In this document: positions 23,193-33,010 of the stretch, in pieces | How positions within the stretch are numbered: the first letter of the stretch is position 1 | Layout: each line of letters begins with the position of its first letter | NCBI GenBank assembly: GCA_963662155.1 | Contig: OY759262.1 | Span: forward strand, 15,693,282-15,757,281 | Reading direction: 5' to 3' | Length of the DNA stretch: 64,000 nucleotides | Source of the DNA: Lamellibrachia columna | Taxonomy: Eukaryota > Annelida > Polychaeta > Sabellida > Siboglinidae | Notes under the pieces: generated by a model | What the model was told of the DNA's origin: nothing | The model's database searches: none | What the model saw: only the letters and a program-made list of their open reading frames with translations | Position numbers and translations under genes: made by a program

Positions 23193-24295
23193 TTCTCGAA
23201 TGCAGTGTCGCCATGCGCGCGGCTAGTCTTTATAGTGGAGTGGACGAGTGCCCTGGCATCGATCCAGCTGTTGAATTTGGAGGGATAGCCGAACCATTTC
23301 ACCAAAGCCTCCTTTCGTCTACCCACGTTACGGCGTTGCAGTACCTCTTCAACACGGTACACTTTATCGACGGGTACCGACACCTTCTGCAGCTCCAGTT
23401 CGTAGAAGGTGCCGTCCAGCACTTCGCCGAGATCGTCCCGCAAGCGGTACACGGGTGGATCGGCGGGGTGAACCTCGTGTATCGTGAACATCTCTTCGCT
23501 CCAGTTCGTCTCGTAGCCCTTTTCGAACGTGCGTTTGTACTTGCTGACGCGCACGCGATCTGACACGTGCAACTTGGGCACGCCCTTACCGTCGTGACCG
23601 TACAGACGTTGCCACACCTTTTCTTGATTCTTTGCATTCACATTTGACGGAGCCATACCGATGCTGCGGTGGTGGGTGTTGTTATACGATCGCACCAAGT
23701 CCGGAAGGATGTCGATGTACCGCCACGTCTGGTGTTTCGTGAAGTATCGCCACATGCGCGTCTTCAACGTTCGGTTGAATCTTTCCACGACGCTCGCCTT
23801 CGTCTCCGCGTTGTGCGTGGAGAAGTGATGGATGTCGTAACGCTGCAATAGAGCCTGAACGGATTTGTTCAGAAATTCGTTGCCTTGATCTGTCTGCAAC
23901 GTCTTTGGCCAAACGTCGACGAACGTGGATTGCAGCGCTGCCACCAACGACGCCGCGGACTTGTTCTTCATGGGAACACACCAGGCCACTTTCGAGAAGA
24001 CGTCGATCACCGTGAGGAGAAAGGTCATACTTTCGTTGTCTTTTTTCACCTTCGACATGTCTACGAGATCGGCCTGCCACTGCTGATGCATACCACCCAC
24101 GATGACGCGGCGTCTCTTGAAATGACGTCTCGCTGGTTTGTGTAAGGTGTAGGCGTCCTGTGCCGACAGCCATTCTGTGACGATCTTCCGCGGCAGGCGC
24201 GTGACGCGTCGCAAGGCATCGACGCCGCCATAACTGCCTACCCTTTTGGGATCGAAGTAGACCTCACTCATTGGGCGTTCTCTCCTCTGAGCCAT
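23189..24295 (-). CDS. Polinton integrase (RVE fold) with C-terminal chromodomain
   Basis: 368 codons from ATG 24,295, which overlaps the preceding stop as ATGA and matches the start in E2. The retroviral-type catalytic triad is visible: Asp76 in QADLVDM, Asp136 in LQTDQGNEF and Glu171 in VVERFNRTLK, spacing close to D-35-E. Residues about 320-360 (VYRVEEVLQRRN ... ALVKWFGYPSKFNSWI) form a chromodomain that probably guides insertion to chromatin. It integrates the linear element with a 6-bp stagger. Intact here; the E2 copy has a nonsense codon before the chromodomain. Confidence 0.92.
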   Translation of the reverse strand: MAQRRERPMSEVYFDPKRVGSYGGVDALRRVTRLPRKIVTEWLSAQDAYTLHKPARRHFKRRRVIVGGMHQQWQADLVDMSKVKKDNESMTFLLTVIDVFSKVAWCVPMKNKSAASLVAALQSTFVDVWPKTLQTDQGNEFLNKSVQALLQRYDIHHFSTHNAETKASVVERFNRTLKTRMWRYFTKHQTWRYIDILPDLVRSYNNTHHRSIGMAPSNVNAKNQEKVWQRLYGHDGKGVPKLHVSDRVRVSKYKRTFEKGYETNWSEEMFTIHEVHPADPPVYRLRDDLGEVLDGTFYELELQKVSVPVDKVYRVEEVLQRRNVGRRKEALVKWFGYPSKFNSWIDARALVHSTIKTSRAHGDTAFEK

Positions 24296-24456
24296 CAAAA
24301 GAGGAGGAGGACCGATGCGTTGACGGGGGCGGTGACGTTGACTCCGGAGTACGACTGCTGACGAATGACGAGGAGCACGCCGACGTGTAGTAGGACACAC
24401 ACTATGGCACCCACAACGCAAGCGGTGGAACAACAACGGTCTAGGAGAGTAACCAT
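24295..24456 (-). CDS. 53-residue single-pass membrane protein
   Basis: Too short for routine gene finding but supported by E2 (45,082-45,234), where the same position encodes a similar 50-residue protein. Cys-rich N-terminus, one hydrophobic segment (ACVVGAIVCVLLHVGVLLVI), a conserved RQ..SGV linker, N-linked-type NVT/NAS sites and a VLLLF end. Stop and integrase start overlap as ATGA. Function unknown. Confidence 0.65.
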   Translation of the reverse strand: MVTLLDRCCSTACVVGAIVCVLLHVGVLLVIRQQSYSGVNVTAPVNASVLLLF

Positions 24457-24575
24457 AGTCTGAATAACACCTGTTGTATAAGAATGCCGGCTGCAACGTC
24501 ACCAAGCAAGGCAAGTCCTTCAAACAATATCGCAGCGACGACGGAACGGTACGCGTCCTGTTGATGGATGAGCAT
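24441..24575 (-). CDS. 44-residue membrane protein (second of a duplicated pair)
   Basis: Starts at ATG 24,575 and overlaps the next gene by 16 bp. It contains QDAYRSVVAAILFEGLALLG and ends LIQQVLFRLWLLS. The E2 counterpart at 45,219-45,353 shares QDAYRSVVAAI and the end pattern. In E1 a related copy lies directly upstream (24,589-24,831), showing a local tandem duplication. One membrane helix is likely; function unknown. Confidence 0.55.
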   Translation of the reverse strand: MLIHQQDAYRSVVAAILFEGLALLGDVAAGILIQQVLFRLWLLS

Positions 24576-24588
24576 GACGAACACTGTG

Positions 24589-24831
24589 CTACGGACACGC
24601 GTCGTACCACCTTATACGTTGTTCCATCCAGCCAATGACGACGAAGCCTTGCGTGATGCGGGGGGAGGGTGGGGTGGACAAGGAATGTTCCATTCGACGA
24701 GCGAGGGGGGGTTCGAATAACGCCTGTTGCATAAAACTTTGGAATATACCGTGAGCAATCATGTAAAGTCCACTGATAAATATCGCACCGACGACGGAAC
24801 GGTACACGAGGTCCTGTGGATCGGGCGACAT
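24589..24831 (-). CDS. Duplicated small membrane protein with fused tail
   Basis: Begins MSPDPQDLVYRSVVGAIFIS, a paralogue of the 44-residue protein downstream. It then continues without a stop into ARRMEHSLSTPPSPRITQGF, which resembles the C-terminus of the 257-residue protein encoded next door (RRMEHTMPTPPPESRKA). The fusion is a by-product of a duplication of about 260 bp covering both gene ends. Whether the product is made is unknown. Confidence 0.5.
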   Translation of the reverse strand: MSPDPQDLVYRSVVGAIFISGLYMIAHGIFQSFMQQALFEPPLARRMEHSLSTPPSPRITQGFVVIGWMEQRIRWYDACP

Positions 24832-24867
24832 GACGAACACTGTGCTACGGACACGCATCGTACCATC

Positions 24868-25641
24868 CTATAGGGCGTCCCAACCAGCCAATGACGACAA
24901 AGCCTTGCGTGATTCGGGGGGTGGGGTGGGCATGGTATGTTCCATTCGACGGCTCTGACGGGCGAGGGGTGTCCAACTTAGCGATCTTCGTGCACTACCT
25001 GCAGCAGCACGCGGAGTAGTAGTTGACCGACGAGAGGGAGTGACCGTCGGCGCCGGACGTATGTAGGCTCTCCTGGAGACGTTACCGACCAACGCCATGG
25101 GCAGGTTGATGGCACGGAGTTGTCGTGCGAATGGCTGCCAACCCGTCGGATCGGTCTTTCTCTTACGCAACAGATCATTAACGAGATCCACCACGTTACT
25201 TCCGACAACCGGCACGCCCTCGTGTATAAGTTCACCGCGAGCGGTCCACGCGATATCTCTCTTGAGATGCTCAATCAAACGGCTGGCTTTGGCCTGCATG
25301 GTCTTGGGAATGGTGGCCAAGACGGTGGCCTCCAGTCCGCTAAGAGGAGCTCGTACTGCACCCTCCGACCCCGACCCCGGCTCCACCTCCGACTCGTTCA
25401 CCGTGACCACGCGTATCGGTTCCTTGACGCGTTTATCGGTCAAGACGTTGTATCGCTGCAACACCTGATTATACAGTGTCACCTTGGTCCCGTCGTCTAG
25501 GTCCTTTCTATCGAGGATGGTCTTCACCTCGTCATCGAGGGCTTGCACCTTCTTGCCTAAGGTGTCGGTCGCGGGTGGGGGTGAACGCAGCGTGTCCAAC
25601 AGTCGCGGGTCCACCAAGGCCATCTTGCGTGCGTGTTCCAT
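24868..25641 (-). CDS. Conserved Polinton protein of unknown function (257 aa)
   Basis: Intact and matched by a 237-residue protein in E2 (45,383-46,096). The N-terminus MEHARKMALVDPRLLDTLRS and the helix LDDEVKTILDRKDLDDGTKV with LYNQVLQRY are typical of a protein regularly found between integrase and ATPase in animal Polintons. Residues 75-100 are acidic and variable between the two copies; the C-terminus is Arg/Ser-rich. It could be a core or scaffold protein, but there is no direct evidence. Confidence 0.7.
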   Translation of the reverse strand: MEHARKMALVDPRLLDTLRSPPPATDTLGKKVQALDDEVKTILDRKDLDDGTKVTLYNQVLQRYNVLTDKRVKEPIRVVTVNESEVEPGSGSEGAVRAPLSGLEATVLATIPKTMQAKASRLIEHLKRDIAWTARGELIHEGVPVVGSNVVDLVNDLLRKRKTDPTGWQPFARQLRAINLPMALVGNVSRRAYIRPAPTVTPSRRSTTTPRAAAGSARRSLSWTPLARQSRRMEHTMPTPPPESRKALSSLAGWDAL

Positions 25642-25645
25642 GTAT

Positions 25646-26014
25646 CTACCTTTTGAACAGCACCTCTTTGAGCATGGGTAGCAAGACCGAACTTGCCAAC
25701 GGTGCTAGGAAGGCCGATAGGAAACCTCCGCTCTGTCCCTCGCCAACCTGCGGTTGCAGCAAGATGCGTCTTCTCATGGCAGCAGGCGTTCGTCTCTGAG
25801 CCAACTCGCGTAACTTCGTCCTGTATTTACTCAATCGTCGCCTCTCTAAAGCGGTCAATGGAATGTTCTTTTTTAGTATGTTGTAGGCACACTCGGCTAG
25901 TGCACACAGCAGATCGGCGTCGGCGTTGGCGATGATGGCCTTTTTAATTTTGTTGTTCTTGATTCTGGTCAGAGACTGTATGCACACGATGTGTCTCTTC
26001 ACCAGGGCAGACAT
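25646..26014 (-). CDS. Conserved small Polinton protein (122 aa), hydrophobic C-terminus
   Basis: Start at ATG 26,014, as in E2 (46,469). The helical N-terminal half contains LLCALAECAYNILKKNIPLT, then a basic region, and the C-terminus reads GGFLSAFLAPLASSVLLPML followed by KEVLFKR, an amphipathic membrane-active-looking segment. Proteins of this type recur in Polintons next to the ATPase. The function is not established. Intact; 4 bp before the start of the 257-residue gene. Confidence 0.7.
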   Translation of the reverse strand: MSALVKRHIVCIQSLTRIKNNKIKKAIIANADADLLCALAECAYNILKKNIPLTALERRRLSKYRTKLRELAQRRTPAAMRRRILLQPQVGEGQSGGFLSAFLAPLASSVLLPMLKEVLFKR

Positions 26015-26051
26015 GATGCGAATGAAGAGACTATCCACACACTCGGTCGTT

Positions 26052-26678
26052 TTATACCTTCGGCAAGTACACGTACTGAACACCGTCGTCTGGAAAGATG
26101 GCCGTGCGCAGACGCATGTCCTCGGGCGTGTCCTGTTTGAGATCGACCAATAGATAACCGTACGGTACCGACGTGGCGTCTTTAAACGCCTCTTGCACGA
26201 ACTTGCCGCGTCCCGGATACATCTGCCGAGCCAAGTTCGCCATCTGCGATGCGTCACGTGGATTCTTGAACACCACCATGTACTGCGAATTCAGACTGAT
26301 GGTGCGACTCTCTTTGTTTTTAGGGAACAGGTTCTGTACGAGATACAGCACGGACGTGTTCCTGTGGTGACTTTTTTTAGTGAACAAGGTCGTGACCCGT
26401 TCGTCCGTTTCTGCCATGAGATCGTCTATGACGATGAGGTTCCTCGTTGTCGAATCGAACATGGCCGCCGTCGGTAACCCTTCCTCGAATCGCACGTGAC
26501 CCAAGTCCGTCGTTGCGTAAGCCTCTTGCCATTCTCCGTAACACCACGTTATTTGTTCGGGCGGTGGATCGATCATCGCAGCGGCGTGATGCAACATACG
26601 CGTCACGAAAGTACTCTTGCCGCACCCCGTCGGTCCGGCGACGATGTACGTGAAGGGATGTTTCCATCGTGCATCCAT
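26052..26678 (-). CDS. Genome-packaging ATPase (FtsK/HerA, A32-like)
   Basis: 208 codons from ATG 26,678, the start matched in E2. Walker A is GPTGCGKST (residues 15-23), Walker B LIVIDDL (81-87), and the sensor-like run SVLYLVQNLFP follows. It would pump the element's DNA into preformed capsids. Intact in both E1 and E2; in E2 the loop reads GPTLCGKST. Confidence 0.9.
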   Translation of the reverse strand: MDARWKHPFTYIVAGPTGCGKSTFVTRMLHHAAAMIDPPPEQITWCYGEWQEAYATTDLGHVRFEEGLPTAAMFDSTTRNLIVIDDLMAETDERVTTLFTKKSHHRNTSVLYLVQNLFPKNKESRTISLNSQYMVVFKNPRDASQMANLARQMYPGRGKFVQEAFKDATSVPYGYLLVDLKQDTPEDMRLRTAIFPDDGVQYVYLPKV

Positions 26679-26716
26679 GATTGCGTATGAAACACGTGCA
26701 GCGTGCATCGCCTTTT

Positions 26717-29700
26717 CTATACGTCCACCGGACCCTTGGTCACCCCGTCCTCGTGCACCACGCGTTTGGCGTAAAAGTAGGTGAGGGCCGCTCGTTCCTG
26801 CACGTACGTCAACACGGTAGATTTATGCACCCGGAAACCACGGTTCGATCCACTTCCGCTCCGATGGTTGGTGAGCACCGCCAGGAACGCATCGTTGTCG
26901 ATGGTGTTGTGCCGTTTGCTCAGTCCTTTGGTGCTGTACTTGTCGGTGGCTCCGAAACAATAGTAAGTCTTGCTACACAACCCCACGAACCCGTCACCGG
27001 ACCACTCGACCTTGAACAGACCCGGTGTCCTCTTGTCGAACGCTCTTCGCGCCTTACAGCACACCTCGTCTCCGACCCACGGTCGATTGGCGAGGCGACA
27101 GCGCACGTAGTCGTTCCGATGTTCGTCGCAACATTCGGACGGGAGCCATTCGGAACGATGTCGGAAATAATGTTCTCGTAGTGCTGGGGTCACGAGGTCA
27201 TCGACGGACTCACCGGCCAAGGCTAAATAGGCACTATCTGTATCCATCTCGCAGTACTGGAACAGGGGGCGCTCCACGTATCGGATGATGAAGTCGTAAT
27301 AGAACTGCAACATGCGCATCTTGGCGTACTGCAGAACGAAGAATCCCACGTGTACGGGTAGGGTGTTCTTGACGGTTTTCTTGTTCATCTCTATCTCGTA
27401 CGCATCGTCGACGACGATCTCGAGTTGTCGGAACCGTTTATCGTTGACCATGAGCGATGCCGCCTTCTCCGTGCAGTAGCTGACGTCGCGATGTCGGTCA
27501 ACGTTGGTGATGGTCTTTCCGTAGCCCGAGTTCCCCAGCAACTTCATGGTGTCCGCGATGATGGTCTTGTCTTGGTGAACGTCGCCCTCGCGTCGGGCCT
27601 TGGACACTGCATCGCCGAACTGCCGGAAACACGGAATAGGATCGTATTCGATGACCTGGTACACGTGCAGGACCTCGAGACCGTGGTCCAGATACCATCG
27701 CAGCAGTGGCGTTGCGAGCAGTATCTTATCACCGCAATAACTACCCACGAGCATGCGTCTCGGAGTCTTCATTATGTTGTGCTCTTCGGCGTATCGGCGC
27801 ATGAACGGACCGAGATCCTCGCGTATCAGACTGATGTTCTTGAACACGGGCTGCATTTCGGCACAGTGCTCGCGTAATTCTTCCGGTACGCGAATGTCGC
27901 ACTCGATCATGCCGAACACGGTTCCTGCACGCACTCCGTTCAGGATCTGTTGCGACGTCATCGTCCATCGCACGTGTCGACGTCGGGGAAATGCAGAATC
28001 CAGACACTTTCGTACGGCCGGGGTTCGTCTCATCTCTTTCCACTCGCATTCCCACAGCTCGACGACTTTGACAAAGTGACGTAGGTAGGCGGTGGTCTTT
28101 CGGGTCTCGGCGAGCAGTTGCGCCATTGGTTTCCCGTTGACGGCGTTCACCTCTTCTCGGTTGCACGAGCAACCGTGAAAAAAGCAACCTTGGAACTGAT
28201 AAGCCGTCTTCGTCTCGCTGCACCATCCGTCCACCCGATGTTTGCCTATTCTCTTCTCTCGTCCGTTGATCTGATGCCATATGGGACGTCCCGTGCGTTC
28301 GGATTCCCACGTCAACCATTCGCCAGCCATCTGTCCGTACAGCTGCGCCGATTCAGGGCGGAAGTCCTTCTCTGCCCGTCGTCGCGTGCACCATCCCATA
28401 GGCATGTCGTGCATGAGCGACCACAGGTACAGTGCGTTTGCATCGTATCCGACGATCGATCGACAAGGACGAGCAGCCTCTCCGTACTCGTTCTGACGTA
28501 GCGTGGTGACCCCTTTCTCGTGATAGCGATGAAAAATGATCGAAGGCCCGCCTACGATGTTCTCTTTGACGAGGTCATACAGATCTTTATTCTTCTCGTT
28601 GAAGATGGTAAAGTAGGTCTTCTCTGGAAGGTCGTTGAACAGGTACAGCAGGGTCAGACCAGGTACGCTGATACCTTGCTTGAACATGTCTATTCCACGT
28701 TGTCGATAGAACGCAAACTGTCTGTCGATGGCCTGTAGAAAGGGAACCACGTCCCTGTTGTTGTACCAGACGAGAAAGTCGCGCAACGTCGTCATGCCAT
28801 TGACGCGCCAGGCCTCCTGACAACTGGCGTAATCCTCGTCTGAAATACCTTCGTTCTTCAGTCGACTGAAGAAGGCCTCTTTCGGTGGAAGAGCGGTGTC
28901 GTCGAGTCTCTCCAGACGGTTCATGTACTCGTACGGGAAATGACCTTTCGTCACCTCGCATCCGTACGCTTTCAGATACTTGTCGTAGTTGAACCCGGGG
29001 GCTATGTAGTTGATCATGTCTAGGAATTTCAGCTGATCCGTCGAAAGACACATGAAAGTGTTGTTGCGTTTGATGACGAACATTGACCCGACGCGGTCGT
29101 TCTCGTCTTTCTTGGTGACCTCTTGCTCCCTCTCTTCCTCTTCCTCGTCTTCTTCTTGTTCCTCTGTCTTTGCAGTCGTCAGGAAGTACGGTATGAGGAA
29201 CTGTTTGATGGCATTGAGATCATACTTCCCCGAATTGAACCCGATGACAGGTAACTGACGCATCCATCCATACAGTTGTCCCATCAGCGTTTTGTACGGA
29301 TTGGTTGCCGGTCGAGCGTCCTTGTCGGTGGCTGATCGTGCAGCCTCCTCCCGTTTGTCCCATTTCGTCAGCTCTTCTGCGAGTTGTTCCAACACATTAT
29401 CGTATGAGTCTTTGATCTTGTCGTACGCGGCCTCACTCATCGATTGCAGGATAGTCATCATGGTGCTCACCAACTTGTTGGTGTCTCCGTCCGTGACGAT
29501 GCATGTAACTTGTTCGTGTCCGGGTACGTTGGATGCCACGCTGACGCTCAGCGGGACGTGACGCGCAACCCAGTGAACCTGGTCACTGTCCGACGGAAGG
29601 TATTCGGTGTCGAACCAACACTCAAAGTCGAAGGTGGCTCGGTACGGATAGTACTGCAACGCTTCGGCCACTTGGATGTTCTCGTCGGCCAGTCGTTCGA

Positions 29701-31000
29701 ACACCGATGGAGTCGAATGGTACACGCCACCAGGATAGACTCGACGCACACCCCCGTACACGTACTCTCGTGGTTGCGTAGATGCCATGCGTCTTTCCAC
29801 AACGAGTCACCGCACTTCCGACATCTGTACGAGTGACAGTACATGCGTCTATCCTGGATGAAGGAAAAATGTGTCCCGTGAAGATTGAGGTAGAGTGTGT
29901 CAGGGTCCTTACATACCGAGCGACGAACGAGTTCTGCAGTTGGCTTTCCATCCTCTCCATCTGGTATTACGAGACTGTACACCCACACGTTCGTTTGGAA
30001 CGTGGTCTCTACACGATAGAGGTCGTCCATCGTGACCCCGGCAAATGCTTCCATGGGTACGCCGTCTTGGGCGTAAGTCTCGTACAGCGTCTTCACAGCT
30101 GGTTCCAATCGACGACTTTCACATCCACGATGCAGGGCCAGACATCGGAAGAGACACAGGTTGTCACTCTACCTCTTGGCATGGATGGGTTCCTTTTCCA
30201 ATCCGATGACGGCTTTGTTCTTCGTTAGGTACATTGGAAGGGCGATCATTCCTACACATCCTATCGGGTGTTCGATGATGCGGTTGACGAAAAATGTGAC
30301 ATTGGTCACGAGTTCGCACACCCACGCAGAATCCGGTCTTTGGTTGATGGCCCATTGCAAGACGTTGTTCCTGGAACATGTTCTTCAACGGTGTTTCTAG
30401 AACGGTCGTGTCTAGCGTCGTTAATCTGTAATCGTACCTGCACCGGAGAGGACCTCTCGTTACACGTGTCCGTACGGTCGACCAGTGCGCTCGTACGACA
30501 TCTAACAGTTCCGTCGACAGGTTGTCGGCGAAGGGGAGTCGAGCAGGTGGGTCGATGGGGTCTTCGTCGGTAACGAGTGGATGGTGGGGTGTGGTGTCTT
30601 CCCTGTTTGATCTCTTCGGTGATGGTTGCTTCTTGACGACATCGGTACACGTTGTTCGTGCGTGTCTGGTCAGGGTGTCGCGTCTATTGAAATTCTTTCC
30701 ACATTTCGTACAAGTGTAGACTGCGGTCTTGTTTCTATTACTGCTACTGCTACTGCTACTGTTAAGACGACATACGGACCTAACGTGATGCTGCAGATCG
30801 TTCCATCTCCCAAACGTTGCATCGCATTTACACGAATATTTCGTTCGCTTTGCCTGGTCGCTAGGTGGCACCACTATTGGTTGCACCACCGAATACGTGT
30901 GTTCGTTCACTGCCGGTGTCGAATGACTTGCTACGTGGCGTGTTAGCTCTGCATACGTGTCGAGTGCCAGTCCGCAGTGACGACATAGATGACGTTTCAT
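26717..31000 (-). pseudogene. Protein-primed family B DNA polymerase, broken
   Basis: The reading direction starts at ATG 31,000. N-terminal C2H2-like fingers (CRHCGLALDTYAELTRH and CTKCGKNFNRRDTLTRH) precede the polymerase. In the long open part (26,717-29,740) exonuclease motifs DFECWF, FNSGKYDLN and YNNRDVVP, an internal endonuclease-like segment (VDGWCSETKTAYQFQGCFFH), and polymerase motifs YDANALYLWS, LLGNSGYGKT and EMDTDSAYL are all present. Breaks: a deletion of about 180 bp near 30,362 relative to E2, TAG at 30,169-30,171 in place of a Tyr codon, and a 1-bp deletion in a G run near 29,751. It cannot make a full-length enzyme. Confidence 0.92.
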
Positions 31001-31288
31001 GGTGCTCTACGCGTCTACAACTGAGAGACAGCGGCCCTTAGTACAGCTATATAGTACGTGTGGTGGTGGTGGGGTGGTGGTGGCTGGTGAATGGTGAATG
31101 GTGTATGACCTAAGGTGTGATCCTGTGGTAATGGCTACTGTGTGTCCACTATCGATGGCTACGGGTTCTCTTTCAACTATGTAGACCGTGGGAACACCAC
31201 TGACAACACGTTGCAATCATTGTATGACTTTTTTATTGAGTATAATGTCATATACATATACATATACACGGTTAGACTTATATAATTA
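31001..31288 (-). promoter_or_regulatory. Putative PolB promoter of E1
   Basis: Reading toward the polymerase, a CTATATAG box near 31,050 is followed by CTCTCAGTTGTAGACG just before the ATG. The leader CTGTCAGTYGTAGA is conserved upstream of PolB in E2 and E3, where a TATA-rich box also stands about 45-60 bp before the ATG. The rest of this stretch is GTGG-rich and not recognised. Confidence 0.45.
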
Positions 31289-31381
31289 CTATGATGACTT
31301 GATGGTTTGTGGGATTGTTACATCCTCGACAGTGACCACTAGCTTACGATCGGTTATCGACACGCCAGTGGCTAGTACCAT
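31289..31381 (-). CDS. Conserved micro-ORF (30 aa), function unknown
   Basis: Encodes MVLATGVSITDRKLVVTVED and ten more residues. E2 (about 52,346-52,437) and E3 (about 62,318-62,439) encode the near-identical LATAVSITDRKLGVTV at the same place, and most base differences among the three copies in this core are synonymous. Only E1 has an ATG at its start; in the other copies the frame opens upstream and may be joined by splicing or a different start. Conserved non-coding motifs (GTGGGTTGTTACACCGCGAC type) sit just before it. Confidence 0.45.
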   Translation of the reverse strand: MVLATGVSITDRKLVVTVEDVTIPQTIKSS

Positions 31382-31439
31382 GGTTATTAACTTGTGGGCT
31401 TTTACACCGCGACAGAGGTTACGTACAATGATGATGATG

Positions 31440-32267
31440 TACTATATAAGTCGATATGTATATATATATATATTATATATATAGAAATTACTCTATCTCA
31501 TGCAACTACAATATGAGAGAGACTAAATACCATATATGTCATACACTAAAAGAGAGAGAGAGAGACTAAATACCATACAGTTCGACACGTTACACTAAGC
31601 TACTGTTATTCATACGACTTTCCGTTGCAAACGGTGCTTCTTACTAGTCGTTTGTCTCTATCATATAATCAATAATTATCTTAATTAAACCATGTATTGA
31701 GCGTCTCCTCTCGTCTGTTGCTAGTACGGGTGCTTCCTCCTACATAACAGAAATAGGACTACTGTTCATCGTGTGTCGATATCATGTATTCTAGTATTAG
31801 CACCACTAATTCCCGACATGCACGCCTACGCACTTCTGCCGGTAGCACAGGTACGTCATCCTACAGAACAAATTAAAATATACTACTATTCCACTCCATA
31901 TTACTTAATACAACTACTACTACCTACTAACTCGGTTATGTTTACTAATAATAATATTCTGTTGACGACGTCATAATATACGTGGAGATCAATACTCCAG
32001 ACCTCTCCCGAATGCTAGCTGGGAGTACGGGTGCCTCGTCGTACACTTCAATCTACATAACAACAATAATACTAATGTTCATATACCGTGGTTATAATGT
32101 TACTCCTACATAACAACAATAATAATACTAATGTTCATATACCGTGGTTAAAATGTTACTCCTACATAACAACAATAATACTAATGTTCCTATACCGTGG
32201 TTATAATGTTACTCCTACTGACTACTACTACTACCTAACTAACTCACTACTGACTACTGTTCACATA
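31440..32267. other. Accessory spacer of E1 with TA repeats and a 55-60 bp triplicated unit
   Basis: Contains a TA-rich tract at 31,458-31,482 and three near copies of a unit with ATACCGTGGTTATAATGTTA between about 32,040 and 32,215. A motif AGAGAGACTAAATACCATA occurs twice near 31,520-31,575. No gene supported. Confidence 0.5.
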
Positions 32268-32993
32268 CTACGGCTGTCGACGGATGTTGATACGAGCATA
32301 TGCCATCATAATTTCCTGGAACGCTGCCGACAGTATCGTAGCTGCCAGTGCTTGGCAAACGTCCACGGTAACTTCCTCTAATGTGGGTGGGGCGGTTGCC
32401 CTCCATTGATTCGTTATAATGTGTGAAATGACATCCTCCATCGTCATGAACCACACCTTGCTGTTCAAATTGCTGGCATGCGCTTGGTCGGCAGCGGGCT
32501 CATCCTCATCATCGTCCTCGATGGTCGACGTCGACGGTTTCGGTTGGGTGATGGTGTGTTGGTCTGCTATGCGGACGCACCCGCCGTCTGGCTTCAGCAC
32601 GACGGTTGCGTCCGGGAAGACGTAGAGCGTCGTTCGTGGCGCTGCCCTCTCATCCTCCGTCCTTTGTGTGAGTGGTGGAGGCGAAGCGGGGCTGAACGTA
32701 AAGTCGTCGTCATCATCATCCTCATGAGCGGGGGATGAGGCGATAGCATCATCATCAGACTCATCTTGGTACAGCGGTCCCCACGGTATCTCCTGCGCTG
32801 CTGGTGGTGAGTCGCAGTAGTCTTGGGATGTGTCTGCTGATGTTGGTGTTAATCGTGCGCCAGTGCAGCGGTGCTTCACCACTCTGGTGTCGCCATCTGC
32901 CGGGGCTGTTGTCTTTCTTTTGCGCGATGACGCCACCTCCTTCCCCTCTTCGTCTTCATATGCTCTACGCAACTCCCGTAGGCCGTTGCTTAT
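32268..32993 (-). CDS. Accessory protein P3, acidic, last exon
   Basis: Open from a splice-acceptor-like TTTCTGTTCAATAG (just above 32,993) to the stop at 32,268, 241 codons, with no ATG near the beginning, so it is probably a 3' exon. Long acidic/Ser/Pro segments flank a TLYVFPDATVVLKPDGG block that matches LYVLPDTTVIVSP in E3. The C-terminal helical part (TVDVCQALAATILSAAFQEI) aligns with VCQDVASTIISTDWQKEV of E3. E2 has the same acceptor (TTTCTGTTCGATAG). Phase is compatible with exon 1 or exon 2a of the RPA/P2 locus. No known family recognised; a regulatory role is only a guess. Confidence 0.5.
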   Translation of the reverse strand: MSNGLRELRRAYEDEEGKEVASSRKRKTTAPADGDTRVVKHRCTGARLTPTSADTSQDYCDSPPAAQEIPWGPLYQDESDDDAIASSPAHEDDDDDDFTFSPASPPPLTQRTEDERAAPRTTLYVFPDATVVLKPDGGCVRIADQHTITQPKPSTSTIEDDDEDEPAADQAHASNLNSKVWFMTMEDVISHIITNQWRATAPPTLEEVTVDVCQALAATILSAAFQEIMMAYARINIRRQP

Positions 32994-33010
32994 CTATTGA
33001 ACAGAAAGCA

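Larger units (their letters stand above)
24440..24960. repeat. Tandem duplication of about 260 bp
   Basis: Two adjacent blocks (about 24,440-24,705 and 24,706-24,960) share the AGCCAATGACGACRAAGCCT stretch, the GGAATGTTCCATTCGACG-type stretch, and the small membrane gene. E2 has only one copy at this place. Confidence 0.7.
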
